Assembly: GCA_905221605.1 (NCBI GenBank)
Contig: CAJNDS010002254.1
Location: forward strand, 1 to 64,000
Reading direction: 5' to 3'
From: Symbiodinium natans
Lineage: Eukaryota > Sar > Dinophyceae > Suessiales > Symbiodiniaceae
Length of the DNA stretch: 64,000 nucleotides
Shown here piece by piece: positions 30,301-43,700 of this stretch. Every line of letters starts with the position of its first letter. Position 1 is the stretch's first letter. The position numbers and the translations under genes were made by a program. The notes under the pieces were generated by a model. That model did not search any database. It was not told the DNA's origin and saw only the letters and a list, made by a program, of their open reading frames with translations.

Positions 30301-33300
30301 TCTGCTACCTACCGCTGGTTCTCCGGCCTCCACAGCATGCCTCTTGCTCTCGTTTGGCATCACCTTTGGCGGCTGACGAAAAGGTGACAGGTTCGGTGCT
30401 TTGATGAGGGTGCAGAACCAAGAGCCCAGAATACTAGCGGAGAAGCTTAATCTGTGGGCAAGCGGCTTGCTGCCCTGGAATTGCCAAAGGTTCGGGGTCC
30501 CAAGTGCTTCAACCGAGGTACTGACAGAGAATGGTGAGTACCCACAAACTGCATCTCCAGCTTGTGGATAACTCACCCAATCCGGACAAAGTCCCCCCTC
30601 AATTCTCTAGCAATCTCGGAACTCCGAAAGGACCCACAGAGAGGACGTAGTTCTTTTGAGTCGATCAACCTTCAGTCCTGTTGGAGTCATGTGTAAGATA
30701 TTAGTGTAGAACCCAAACTCACCCGACGATGCGTTAAACATCCCCAAAGCCTTTTCAAGTTGCATAGGCAGGCTTCTACACATGCGGACATCGGATCAAG
30801 GCTGAGGTGGCAGGGCTTCGGAATGGAAGGTTCAGGTGTAGGCTTTGCGCCTCTGGGCTAGTGTCCATGACCGGAGCCTGAAGAGCTGTACGGATGCCCA
30901 CCAACTTTGATGCCGCACTTGCGCCTTTTGCACTCGTGTCTTCCAGCTGTCCTAAAGTAAGGCTAGCATCTCAGAAGTGACCGAAATAGGCTTTCCTTCC
31001 TGCAAGGCCGGGATTTGCGCGTTCAGCTCCTGCACGCGGAAGGCATTCCAAATCTCAAGCTCTCTTTGCAAACAGGCTGCAGAAAAACCAACTGATTTGT
31101 ATATTGTATAAGGTGACTGTTAGACTATGGGTTCTGTTTCAGCACTGCTTCAATCCTGTGCTGGTGGAAGCAAGGTTCACCACTGTTGCACACAAAACAA
31201 CCATGTGGTGTGGAATTCAACTCTCTGGAACGACTGAGACTTTGGCAAGCTGACACAGTGGACTAAAAACCGGTTTTATGCCTTCAGCATCCTCAACCTT
31301 CATGACTGATGTCACTAGACTTCATTGATCATTGATGAGTCGTTCACATCAAAGAGCTCCGTGCGCCATGATGACCTCTGCGCCATGAAGCTGTCCACTT
31401 CTAAACCGTGAGTCGCTTGTGGGGCAGCGCACGCGTCCACATTGGACCCCTATGTTCAGTGAATGCGCTTTGTCCCGGCAGTCCTCCCACAGGCGGACTG
31501 CCAAGCTTGCGCAGCTGTCCGGGCGCAGTGCAAGCCCCGCGCTCATCACGAAAGGCATCACCAAGGCGGCGCGGTTGACCCAGGCCAGCCAAGCATGCCT
31601 CAACACTTTCCCTCTTACGGGGTGGAAGACTTGAGAGTTGGCGTCAAGAGTTCAGAACCCCCCAGCACACCCGCAGAAGAACCTCAACTCCAAGGTTTAG
31701 GTCTTTTTGATCTATGAGAGCGTCCAGCACCCTTGGCAGGTGGGTAAGAATTAGGCCGCGTTTCCGGTTTTTTCCAGTCAGGAAACGAGAACACCATACA
31801 TCAATGGCCGCCAGCCCCCAATGTCAAAGTTTCAAGAAAATAAAAAACGTTCAAACCTATAAGCCCTGACGAAACTCTGAACACTAAAACCCGGTGTTCG
31901 GGCTTTGAAAGTTGTCAGAAGAACAAGTATGGATACCACATGTCTAGCATCATCGACGGACAAATGTAACCCTTGGCCGAAAAGCTTATCAAGGGCTTAT
32001 CGCCGATGAAGGATACGGTTTCATGAGCCGGAGCTGGGACACAAGTGACAGGAAAAAGATGCCAGCGCGGAATGAGAAGCTCCGGACGTGCAGCTTACTT
32101 GTTGATAGCTTGTCAAGGGGCAAGCTGGCTTCTGTCAGGCGCATGTGGGTTAATCAAAAAGACAAACACCGCCCCAATGGCGTGGGGCCTCTTGACGTAG
32201 CATTGGTACAAAGCCCAGCTGAGATCTGCATGATCAAGAGCATACCCGCTCCAGCAGTGCATACACCGCCTGCGATGTGCGGAGCGTCCGCTGCGCCAAC
32301 ATGCCAGACGTGCCCAGCTCTTGCACGCGCCCCTTCGGATGCTGCGTCCTCACGCTTACCGGCCTTACCCACGCGGAACCTGCTTCATAGCAGACCTTAT
32401 CGAGGGTTAAATACTGCTACAGGCCTCATTTATTGCCTCTCCTCGTACGCTTATCCCCCATAAGGCGAAAAAGCCTTGAGGCCTGGATGCTGATTGCACA
32501 ACCCAGTGTGACTCGCTTGCTGTCCAGTGCTCTTCAGCTACCGGCCATGGCCAGCATGCACAATTCTCCACGGTCCGAAGTGTCACAATAGCCGAACCTC
32601 TTGTTTCCCGATTGAACTTAAAACAACGGCTCCCACTGCCAGCCAAGGGTGCTCTGAGGAGTACCTGAAGCCAACCGCTGCAATTGCAAGGCCTCGGCTC
32701 GTATCGAGTTTGATGATGGGAATGTGAAATATACAATACGAATCATCAATCAGCTTGTGTGAAGCAGACGACACACAAACTTTGCACTACACGCCCTAGA
32801 TGTGAGAAAGTCCGGGTCCGTCAGACCTTGCTGCTCATGCGAAGCCCTCTTGTATGGAACTAGGGTTTTGAACTGCATGCAAAAAGACACATGAAGCAGC
32901 AGCTTTGAAGGGCATTGACCTGCACGGATCTGGCAGCGTGCTTTGGACGAAAAGCATGAACAGAGGTCGAGGAACCATGGCCACCCTATGGATGCAGTCA
33001 AAACGACTTTAAGTGCAAAACGTCTCTACAAGTAGGGTCACAGTGTGGCCAAGAAAGCTGAAGCCCGAAACCAAAACTCGGTTGCAAAATCTGTTTTCGA
33101 CGATGTATGCGGCAGTCAATTCGCCGGTGTTTGTTTTGTCAATGCGGGGTTTCAAAGTCTCCAAGCTGCTGATGTCTCTCGGGTTCTCAACTTCTCCCAG
33201 GCTTGGAGAGTCGTACACATACTTATATATATATATATGTCATTTATTTATTTAGTTTACTTAGTATTTATATGTGCATGTGTAATATGTAATGTCATCT

Positions 33301-33980
33301 AACCTCATGTACTGTATGTACGCATATTAAAACAAACCACGAGCACTCCTGTTCTGGAAAAAACTGGCCCCAAAATTGACGCATGCGACTTTGTAGAGAT
33401 TGCCCCGCGCCAGGCCTGGGGATGAGCGTAGGGCTGCGCCAAAATCTGAGCTTCATGGGGGGATCAGGGTTTAGGCTAGGTAGGGTTTACATATGCAGCA
33501 TCATATGCACCAGAAACCAACAAAGCAAAAGTCACAGGAACATCAATACGAAATGGCCGGGCAGCGGTCGCAGCAGCCAAACTCAAGGTTATAGTGAGGC
33601 AGAGTTGCAGCGCTTGGGTTTGGTCTCTGATGGAGACGGCCTCGCGGGTCTAGGCTTAAGTGCTTCGGGATGCTTCGGGAGTTCGGATCAAAGGTCTGGC
33701 GTCTGCACACGATACTCACCCGTTTAACCATCTCAACGGTTTAGCAGAAGCCCAGTCGAATGAGGTGCGCGAATTGGCGAGTAATGCTAACTCGCGGATG
33801 ATTGCTGTAGGTCAAGTCGATGCTAGTTAAAACCAAGTAACCATGTGGCTCAAGACGAATTGGAATCGGCATGCCTAGGCTCCCTTGCAACCGCAGCAAA
33901 GCCAAGGTACCGAGACCAGGGCCACTGCAGCGATCTTTAGGAGGATCTCCATCCACAAGTTGCGACACGCGGCCTCTTGT
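27400..33980 (-). CDS. Candidate distal exons of the receptor-like locus, mostly membrane segments
   Basis: No telomere-type arrays here; composition is uniform. Minus-strand segments that look coding are at 27690-27560 (SVAIVTLVLDVITTCVALLN), 31606-31400 (WLAWVNRAALVMPFVMSAGL), 32350-32160 (AGGVCTAGAGMLLIMQISAG) and 33968-33820 (LGTLALLRLQGSLGMPIPIR). All carry a hydrophobic stretch and several Cys or basic residues near the ends. They fit the membrane part of a large protein whose ectodomain is encoded at 40.8-44.6 kb, but I did not join them in frame, and some may belong to another gene. Confidence 0.3.
29380..29461. repeat. C-rich low-complexity tract
   Basis: Long runs of C with single A or CA interruptions. 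The proline-rich and glycine-rich frames on either strand are products of the tract. Confidence 0.95.
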
Positions 33981-34779
33981 GTGTTTGAGTGCGGCAAAGG
34001 CTCACGAACTTGCAGCTCGTTTACTGAAAGCCGGGCGGTACACCCAACTCAGAAACCCTCAAGGGGCTCCTCTCAAACCACATGACATGCGAGCCGGGTC
34101 GCATATTTGAAAAGAAGGTCTCTAGCGCCAAATAACACTCCTTAGTGCCGCCACACCCTTCAGGGTTGCATCCCATCAGTGCTGAGGGTTTAGGTTGTGG
34201 GGCTGGGGATGTTGGGCCGATTTGGGGACACACAGCTGCTGACTGCTGTGCGCTTAGGAGTGTCACGGGCTTTAATATGCTTTAGCTGGAATAGATTCTA
34301 CTCCTCTCTATACTATGTGGGCAGCCGGGACATGAGATCAGCGTCTGTCGGAAGTCCCGACTTCTTTGAGGATGCTCCGCTCCACGAGCATCTCCACGAT
34401 GGAGCGGTAGAGGATAGAGCCTGAAAGGCATGCCCATGAGTTCTGGCGATATTCAGAAACTGGCCTTGGCCGTGTGGGCTTCAGGGGTTGTCTACGGGAG
34501 CCCCTGATTTAAATCCCCTCGACTCCGAGTGCTGCTGGACCCCTCTCCCCCCTCCTTGGGTAAGTTTTCGCTTCTTTTTGTTTCTTTCAACAGGCGCTTT
34601 TTGATTTGTGACATTGGATTTGGGCAGCAATTCCTTCCTTCAAGAAGCTTGGGAGAACAGTATGCATGTTAACCTAATGGTAAGAAAAAACATATCCAAG
34701 CAGGTGTCCTGTGTTGTGTCAATCCGTCTTTGAGCCCTGCAGGATGAACGGCTGCAGCAATCGCGCCTCACAGAATCTT

Positions 34780-36248
34780 CCATCAAGCCCTGAATCCTCC
34801 TTTTGACCTCTCCCCCATCTCACTGACGGGCTGCGGCTTTGCTTCAACGAAGAGTCGCCCTGGCGAAACCCAGGCGTTCATGCCGACAGCCCTTTTCAGA
34901 CCCAGTGCCACCAGAATGTTCAAGATTCCTGCTACGTGGTGCTGCCCCGGGCTTCTGATGTGCTCATGGCTACAGTACAGGCTCCAGTAACACGCGTGCA
35001 AGTTGGGGCTGGAGCTTGCGATAGCAACGCTGCTGGGTGCCAGACATACCAGATGTTGATAGACAGGCGCAACACCATGCAGAAGAATCCGGTGGTTGAA
35101 AGAGAGCCGGACAGACGAAATCAACTCTGCCGGTCATGTGATTCGCGCATTTAGTAGGATTCTGACGAGCAAACCCATTCCGACAGCCCTCTCAACTCCA
35201 AACCCAAAGCCTTGTCCCGCAGGCCTAAATGGAACTCACACCCTTTGTCACAAAAAGCCGGCGCCACTTCGAGCTCGACCGCTCCAACATCGTCCTGGTC
35301 CTCCACCGGTTTTATGATCCTCGGAGCGTCTATGCTGCTTACCACCGTTGGCCATGCAACTTCCTTCATGACAATGGTGATACAGGTAATCAAGATAAGG
35401 AACACGAGGTCCATGCGGGTTGTGCAGCCGGTTACAAGCCGGTTACGAGAAGGGGCAGAAGCACCGAACATTTTACCTTTGTGGTGGCTACCCAGCTACC
35501 CCCTGGGATCTTCACAGCGATTGTCAGACATTCACGCGCTTGCATCACAGCCTCGCTGTTCCTTCATGCAGCTCCACGAGCATTCGTCCTCTTCGGAAGA
35601 CGGACATGTACGCTGCCGATGCAGCGATCAATCGTCTTGCAAGCGCTTCGTCCTGCATCGTGCGGTTGCTTCGTAAGATGCTGCATGATGATCATCTGCG
35701 ACGGATCACTCAAGAACGATCGGGAACAACGCTTCTTACTTCGAAAATGCACGCACCGGCTCGTGACAAGTACACGCTGAAGTGCAGCCAGCATCGAAAC
35801 CAGCCGCAAAATCATGAACGTGATTTAAACTCCTTCAAGATGCCTAACCGCTGTCCTGAGCTGCAAGAAGTTGAAGCGTACTGGCAGACGCAAGCGCGCT
35901 GTGATACCTGAAGCTAGTCAGGAAAGTAAAAGGGCATTGCGCAAACTACAACACACAAAGATCCATAAGCATTTGCACAACACCAGGACCAAGGCACTCA
36001 ATAGTGACGCTGCCATCACCCTTGGCCGTTGCGAACAGCAATCGACCGGACCGGAGGACGAAGTGCTGACGCGCATACATGTAGAGAAGAAAGCACGGGA
36101 TCAAAATGGCATAGCACACCTTAGCTCTTCTGCTCCGAGATAGCTGAGCAAGCTGTGGAAACACATGGGCACAACACCGGGCGAGGTGAGCAAGAGATTC
36201 CCCCGAGACACCTTCACCATGCTTCGCCTCAAGGCGCTGCAAAGACAA
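34780..36248 (-). CDS. Candidate exons of the receptor-like locus, hydrophobic and basic segments
   Basis: Four minus-strand open segments succeed each other: 36200-35970 (RAKVCYAILIPCFLLYMYAR, then RSGRLLFATAKGDG), 35790-35580 (FLSDPSQMIIMQHLTKQPHD), 35440-35210 (MDLVFLILITCITIVMKEVA, then a run of acidic residues) and 35080-34790 (HHVAGILNILVALGLKRAVG). The spacing of one hydrophobic helix per exon is what a multi-pass C-terminal domain would give. No family is recognised. Borders and frame between exons were not proven. Confidence 0.4.
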
Positions 36249-36276
36249 CTGGTTATCAGAAGGTTTAGTGTGCGTG

Positions 36277-36478
36277 ATTGTGCGTGCGTGCGTGCGTGTG
36301 CGTGCGCGTGCGTGCGTGTGCGCGTGTGCGTGTGCGTGTGCGTGCGCGGGCGTGCGCGGGCGTGCGCGGGCGTGCGCGTGTGTGCGTGCGTGTGCGTGTG
36401 CGTGTGCGTGTGCGTGTGCGTGTGCGTGTGCGTGTGCGTGTGCGTGTGCGTGTGCGTGCGTGCGTGCGTGCCTGCGTA
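36277..36478 (+). repeat. (GTGC/GTGT)n microsatellite
   Basis: About 200 bases of GTGCGTGTGCGT-type repeat, lying just upstream of a candidate exon on the minus strand. The Cys/Val and His/Arg/Thr-rich frames through it are artefacts of the repeat. Confidence 0.95.
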
Positions 36479-37304
36479 GGGGTGGATAGCTGCGTACACG
36501 TGGCGGGCATATCTCACATCAGGCCGCGAGAATACATATCCGCCGAGGCCCCAAGCCACCCCCATCAATGTCAATCTCCGTCACTTAACTTGCAACTCCG
36601 ACGACATGTAGAAGCCTGCAAGAGGCCGACTTTGACTCAACACGAGATACTATACTCTGGCTGCGTTGCCCAATGTAGACGTCGACCGATGACAGCAAGG
36701 CCGACTTTGATAAATCACGAGATGTTTTTGGGGGAATGCAGTTCCCCAATGACGCCGATCGATGCGGATGAAGTGACTACTTGTAGGTAGGGCGCATACA
36801 TGCGAGCATACCAAGACAATTAGCAGCGATGAAGGCAGGATCGTGGCATTACCACTGCAGCAGCATCAAGTGCGCGACGGATGGTGTCCGCAAAACACAT
36901 GTGTTCGATGAACTATGGCTGGCAGCATACTTTGAAAAGAAATAGAATTTTCTCAGAACAGCGGTCATCTTCATTTCTTGTCCGTCGGATTGCGAGGAGC
37001 CAGTTCGGGGAATGACCTCCAATTTTAGCCCCGTCCGAGCCCAGCATTGAGCGCAATCCGGTATGGATGCTAGCGTTGTGACTGGCCTGTACAGTAGCAC
37101 ACCTGATGTATTGCATCATATGCGCTCAGACCCTAAACCCTTACCCCAGTTCTAGAGTCCCGAACCTTGCCGAAAGCACCCAGATTTCCCCTTGACCTTC
37201 AAGCCTGTGCCTGTGGTCACGCAGCTGTTCGCTTTACAATGCGCGAAGCAGCCGACACACGTGGAAACTCGACTCAGCACATTTCAGGGAACTAACGGAG
37301 GGAC

Positions 37305-37420
37305 CCTTTTACGGGCCTTAGGGGTTCTTTGGGGCTGGTTTAGGATTACATAAGGTATATACAAGGATTATATAGGGGAATAACATTAAGCTAGGGGTCC
37401 CTCCTTATACCCCTTAAACT
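37305..37420. mobile_element. Small hairpin element with GGAGGGACCC ends
   Basis: GGAGGGACCC at 37309 and GGGTCCCTCC at about 37397-37406 are complementary and enclose about 80 AT-rich bases. Non-coding; looks like a short inverted-repeat element. Confidence 0.55.
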
Positions 37421-37839
37421 TACATTTACGCTTTTGCCTTGTCAGGCACACCGTGCATTCAGAGAGACATGTGTAGCTCTGCACTCGACACGCCCCATGA
37501 GTCCAGTTTGCCCCAGATCCCCCCCGAACCCAAAGCCGTAATGACGCCAGTGCGAGGATGGCGCCCCCATCCTCGTAACTATTCGCACTTTTGAGGCTTC
37601 AACACGAGGATGGCGCACTCGCGGTTGGGTCGCTTACTAGACCCTTGGGAACCCAACCCTTTAAAACGGGAACCCTTCTGCTACGCATTCGGGAAAACAC
37701 CTATTAGCCACACATCTGGGTGAACAGCTACAGTGGGACCCCACGCTCTCTAGTGAGCGCGCTTCGTGTCCATGCTCAACGGTACGGCCAAAGGCCAAGG
37801 CGCACTGCACACCGAAAATACGGCCAGGATATCTGCAGC

Positions 37840-38072
37840 CTCAGTTATTCTGGAGGGAGGGGGGGGGGGGTGTTCGGGAATTTGTGGAGTTGCTGTCCGG
37901 AATAAAGAGTCCGATGCTTTGCTTGGCTTTCCTTGCTGAGGAACTCATCCATGGTGGCCCAACGTGGTCCACTATACAGTGCACCTATGAGCTCAAGCAT
38001 GGACATGTCCAGTCTTTGAAAGACGATTCTATGGGGATCTATCTCATGGCAACGAGTCCATACCTTCGTCAC
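37840..38072 (-). CDS. Candidate exon, unrecognised
   Basis: Minus strand is open with a protein-like composition (RLDMSMLELIGALYSGPRWA). A C-rich run closes it at 37856-37870. It fits the series of exons of the receptor-like locus by strand and position only. Confidence 0.3.
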
Positions 38073-39000
38073 GACTCGAGCTCTTCCAATTCAACATAAG
38101 TCCTATATACTTTGCACTTCATCAGCGCGAATCTAGCGCCTCATCTTGGCTTCGTGTGTGTACATTAGGGCCCTGCCTCCGCCCTTTTTGACATTTTGAC
38201 AATCTCCCCATACTTGTTGGCAGTTAGCAAATCTTCGATCAGGAGATGCTTAGACTTGCCGGGTGGCATCGTGTGCATAGTGAATGCTCCGGCTGGATGC
38301 AAACCCTGACTGGCGAAGCCCTGACCACTGAACTCTAAGCTCTGAGTATATATACGGCTTGGAGAGACCCACGTTGTCGCTGACTCAAAAATGCGGACTC
38401 TTTTACGAGCAGAACCGTTGAGCCCAAAATACCCGTGACTTCGACTTGACTCGCTCAACCTACCCTGTACCTTTGGGGTCTCTGATGCGCCTCACATCCG
38501 AATGCATCGCCAAGCGGCTTCCAGTAGCTGGCTGCACCGCAAACTCGGGCGAAGGTGGGAGAAGGCCAAGCTCTCCAGTCTCTTCCCAGCTGAGCAGTTC
38601 CAACAATCGGGGTGGCTTAACGAACGTGAACTCTCACTCCCCTCTGTCAACCATAACCATCCCGCACACGCAGTTTGCTGATGGACATATTTGATATTGC
38701 GCATAGATCGAAATAACCAACCATGTTTGCATCACTTGAAGTGCAGCTCACAAGCCCCATGGGCCTCCATCGACCTCCTGGCACTTGATCAAGGCTGCAC
38801 AAGAAGATGCTCCACCAATGAAAACCGCTGTGAGCACCTTCAGAAAGTATCGAATTCCTTGGCTACGCTCGGTTGCATAATTGCTCCCTCAATTCTTCCT
38901 ATATCTCTGTCTTGGATGGCTATTTTCTTTGGGCTTGGCACCGCTCAAGCACATACCACGCGTACCACATCATGGGTCCAGTGTCCCACCCAAGTGGATC

Positions 39001-39797
39001 CTAAAGAAGAAACCCAAGTTCGAGCAACCCTCGTCTGAGTGCGAGCCAGATTCCCGTGCCACGGAGGGCGGTCTCCAAAAGCACGCAGCATCCCATCAAG
39101 AAGACCGGACAAACGGGCGCCATTAAGCCAGCGGCGAAACGAACATCTGCTCCGTGATAGCGACACTGAAGGTTCAGAGCATCTTTCAAGTCGCGGAGGG
39201 AGAGCTGCAAAAAGCGGATGTAGGGAAGCTCCGGTAAGGAAGGCGGCGCTTTTGGGACCTCTACCTCGTCCTCCATGAAAGAACTAAGAACGACCCAGAG
39301 CTGACAAAGCTGCAAAAGGATGGCTGCCTGAAACTGGAACTGTTGCGAAAGCACTTCAGGCAATCTCGTCCAGAGGGAGTATAACCCTGCCCCTGTTGCG
39401 AGCAATATGCAGCAAATTGCGGCATGAGCGAGAGGTGGTGAGGATGTCAAGCTAGTCCAAGTCACGACCCTACATGGCTTGCACTCTTTGCTGCTGGCGA
39501 AGAAATTCCTCCTGCATTGAGTGCACAATGGCCCTTCATGGCCTCAGCATGGGCTTCTCTAGTTTGGCTTTAAACTGGACACCGGCAAAAGAACAAACAT
39601 TTGCGGAAAGCAGCAAGCATTCTCCCAAAAGACATGGGCTGAGACTCAGTAAAAGGAAGCAATGATTGGACAATTCTGTTCTTTCCCTGCCCATAGGACC
39701 TTGAGCACACCCAAGTCGAGATTGCGCTGATGCGTTGGAAGGCTCCTTCAAGCATTGCCGTGGATGCAGACACCTGTCGTCTGTTTGCAGGGCTCAT
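39001..39797 (-). CDS. Exon(s) for cysteine-rich end and first membrane segments of the receptor-like protein
   Basis: From about 39528 the minus strand reads CTQCRRNFFASSKECKPC, the close of a cysteine-rich stalk, then a hydrophobic helix (HAAICCILLATGAGLYSLW), LLQLCQLWVVL and, after a hydrophilic Pro/Glu loop, PVFLMGCCVLLE. The order Cys-rich stalk, membrane helix, loop with LSLRDLKDALNLQC, second helix resembles the many dinoflagellate and ciliate surface proteins with GCC2/GCC3-type repeats. It lies downstream of, and on the same strand as, the leucine-rich-repeat exon. The frame stops at 39001, so splicing to a further exon is needed. Confidence 0.5.
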
Positions 39798-40784
39798 GAC
39801 GGGTATGATTTTTGATGCACAGCTTCCGATGCGGCCAGTTTCTATGTCGCTTCTGATTTACCATGGTTTCTGACTCGTATTTCTTATTCGCGACTGGAAG
39901 ATAAATCACCTGATTCAGGCAGGTTCTTTGATTTGTTCACTGACCTTAAGTTAAAGACCAGTTGCTATCATAACTCAGCACCAAATTAGTGGAAAATCTA
40001 CTCGTTGAGTCTTTGAGGACATTAAAACATCGGCAACTGGGAGAACGAAATTGCAGAAATTTCTTTGGTTTATCTTGCTTAAGAGGGTTCACATTTTGTG
40101 TCGATGTATGCTCTGAACCCCAGTTCCCACCAAGCTGAACATGTGAATAACTTAGACAGTTTGATTGATTGACATACTGGAAGGTGCAGTGTATTTCTCA
40201 AACTATGCGTATTCCTAGATGGCCGGTAATGTTGAACAATAATGAGAGACAGCTACTGGGACAACGGATTCGCTCGGCGCGCAGAGCTAAATTGCATCGG
40301 CTTTCACCGCCTTGATTCTATGGCGAAAAACTAGAGCATGATTGTGTAATGGTTCATTGTTCTTAAATGAACATTGGAACTAGCCCCTGAATCCAAGTCG
40401 GAATGCAAAGTGCACTGGCCACTTGACACTCTCATTGGCTTAAGCCTCCAATTATGTTTCTTGTCGACTTGGGACAGTCATGTATTCAAGACCACTATCC
40501 TAAAAGTTCTATTGTGGAATTTAATGACAAGCTGTTTCAGTTAGAGGCCAGTTCTTTGTCATAGCTCAAACTAGTGAGATGACTGGGGTGCAAATATGAC
40601 TGAGTGAATGAGTGAATGAATGACTGAATGGATGGATGAATGAATGAATGAATGAATGGACGAACGAACGAGGGCCATGCAATTGGTTTGGATGATGCTG
40701 TTTCAAAAGGGCTTGGGCAGTACTGACGCTTCACTCTGCTCCTGACCCCACTCCTGCCTCACAGCAGACATTTAAGAGCGTACG

Positions 40785-43700
40785 AAAGGGCAAAAGGATG
40801 CTGAATCACCCAGGCGCTTGAAGGCTGCGCCTCTCCCTAAGCGTGCATATCCAGGATATGGCCGCGCGTTTGCCACCGTGGCATCTGCATGATCACAGTC
40901 CAGGTTGAGATCTTTGCAATTGACGCAGGTGCCTGGGCTAGTTTGCTGTAAACTTACTCCCAAGTTCACATGCTGGCACCGTCACCGAACTACCATTGAG
41001 AGACTACCTGGAAAAAGGTGGACATGCACCGCTCCTAAACCCTATATCCCCTAAGCATCCCTACTAGACCCTGTCTCTCAATGCCCCGGCCTGCCTCCAA
41101 GCAGTGCGAAACCAAGCTTGCAGCCGCAGGCATACCCTCCCCCCTGGGAGGTGCCAAGATCACCAAATCTGCAATGACATTCATGAGGTGATATAGCACC
41201 CTCGTAGACAGTGTAGCTATTGGCCGGGCACTGTTGGCAACTTTTGTTGAACCCGTCGCTGTAAAAATGGAGATTGCACTTTTGACACCGCCTGGTAGTT
41301 GCATTCCAGCTATCAAACCCCTCAATACATGCACACAATGTTGGAAAGAATCTTGATGGTGACACTTGCAGCGAGGAGGAAGTCACGCCAAAACACGCAA
41401 AGCCAGAAGCAACGTCTGCTTCTACCGTAGTGTTAGTTTGATGCAACTTGCTCACTGGCGAATCGCTAGTGAGCAACTCTTCTGCCTCCTCGTGGCTGCG
41501 AATGCTGGTGCTTCGCAAGTCGAGCGAAATGTCGTTTGCCACAGCTTCGCGGATCAATCCCGGAGCCAGCTCCAGCACTTCGGTGTTCGACGCTAATCGT
41601 AAGTCACGGCATGATGGCGGGAGGCCATCACAGCTCTGAATATGATTTTCAGACAGGCTGATCAGCTGCAGGGAATCTGCCAAAAAGCTTCGCCAGGATG
41701 TATAAGAAACTCCGTCCACAGTTCCTTTCATGCCAACCAGACTAGGTACTTTTCCGGTCAAGCCGCATCCGTCTGCAGCAAGACTTATCAGCCGCGTAGC
41801 TGCAAGCGGCAACAGCAAGTCTTCGACCCTCTTATTCAGCGGACTCTTGCTGACCTCCAGGGTTTGCAGGCAAGGTTCGTGACCCTCTTGTAACCAGAAC
41901 ACGAAAGTCCTAAACGACACAGAGCTTCCTGCTGTTTTCGGGGCCTCCAGGACCGTAATCGACGGCAGCATTGCATTTTTTGGGTCGCCAGGGTCGAGAC
42001 TCCAAGCAGTATTCCAAGGTCCCAGTTGCACCATGGTCTCCTCACAAGGTGCTTTCAATATGTCTTCTACTGGAACAGCAACAACAAGTTCTAGCACCGA
42101 CGACTCTCTGCAGCTGTGCCGCCGACAATTCCAAGATGCGAAGATCTTTGCAGGACCCGTGCCAACCATTGAACAGGACTCCCGTGACTTCGGTTCGTGA
42201 CAGGTAAATCTCTTCAATGGACGTCCATTTCTTCAATATGTGAATGTCTCCGCTGACATGGGTTGAAGAAAGATCTGCTTTCCGAAGTTGTGACAGCGCA
42301 TGCAGGTCAGAAATATCTCCCGTAATCTCGGAATTTGAGAGAACCAGCTCTTTCAAGTTCGTCGAGTTCGCCAAGGCAGACAGCTTTCCATGAACTTTGG
42401 TCATACCCAAGCTCAGAAGCTGCAGCTTGCGCTTTCCCGACAGGATGTCAATCGTTCCGGCAATAGTGGTGTTCGAGCAGTCCAGCCAATCGATATCCCA
42501 AGCAGCTTGAAAAGCTGCGACATTACCTTGCACGCGCAGCGATTTCAGGTTAACTGCTTGCACCCATCGCAATGATCGGAACACGGCAATGTCCCCCCAT
42601 ACCAAGGTTCCAGACAGCCAGGCTTCTCTCAACTTCACAGTGTGCTTCAGAATGCTGACATCTCCTTCCACAGCTGCTGATGAAAGGACCAAACATATCA
42701 GCTCACGTAGATGCTGCAGCACTGCGATGCTTCCAACGACTCCACTGCCTGACAGGTCCAGGATCTTCAGGTGTGCTGCGGACTTCGTTGCCAAAATGTC
42801 ACCATGGACGTTGGTATTTGCCAGCCGAAGCTCCCTCAAGCCACTTAGATATCTAAGCACCCAAAGGCTTCCAGAGACGAAACTTCCTGACAAGTCGAGA
42901 GCCTGCAGCTTTGGCAAAAATCTTAACGACGAGATGTCGCCATTGACTCTGGTATTTGCCAGTCGGACCTCGGTCAATCCTCCACCTGCGCTCCCAAACA
43001 TCGCCATGGAACCGTTCACCCTCGTGCCCGAGAGGTCCAAGGTCCGCAGTCTGGGATTGGCTGCTAGGATGTCCTCGAGCTCCCCGTTTATGTTGTGGCA
43101 TCGCTCGAGCCGCAGCTGTCGCAGCCAGCTTTTGCCAGGCTTCCCGCTTATGGCATGAGGAGATGGTCGCCCTTTGACTTTGGTGAAAGAAAGGTCCACA
43201 CTGCGCAGCTTACGAAATAACTGAATAGCGCCAACGCTTCCAGAGACATCCGTTCGGGAAAGGTTCAAAGTCTCGAGCCGAGACCATTTCATGGCCCAAA
43301 AGCCAATTTGGCCAGCGACGTCTGTGTCAGACAAGTCCACCTCACGGAGATTCTCGGCATGTTGGAGAGCAGAAATGTTTCCACGAATTTTTGTCATGGA
43401 CAGCACCAAAGTCACCAAGGTGTGGACTTGAAGGTCATTCCAATCTTCAAGTCTCCCAGCGACTTTCGTTTCTTTTAGGTTGAGCTCCCTCAGCTCAATT
43501 GTCTCTATACGGCGCAACTCACCGTTCACATTGGTATGCGATAGATCAAGCACTTCAAGCACAGGTAAAGGACGACTGTCGCCTTCGCGGACATAATATC
43601 CGAAGAAACCGTCAAAGCTTCCTGACACCGCTGTGCGTGAGAGATGTAGCTCCCGCAGCCAAACAGCAGCGCGACCAAGGTGTGTGATGCTTCCTGTCAC

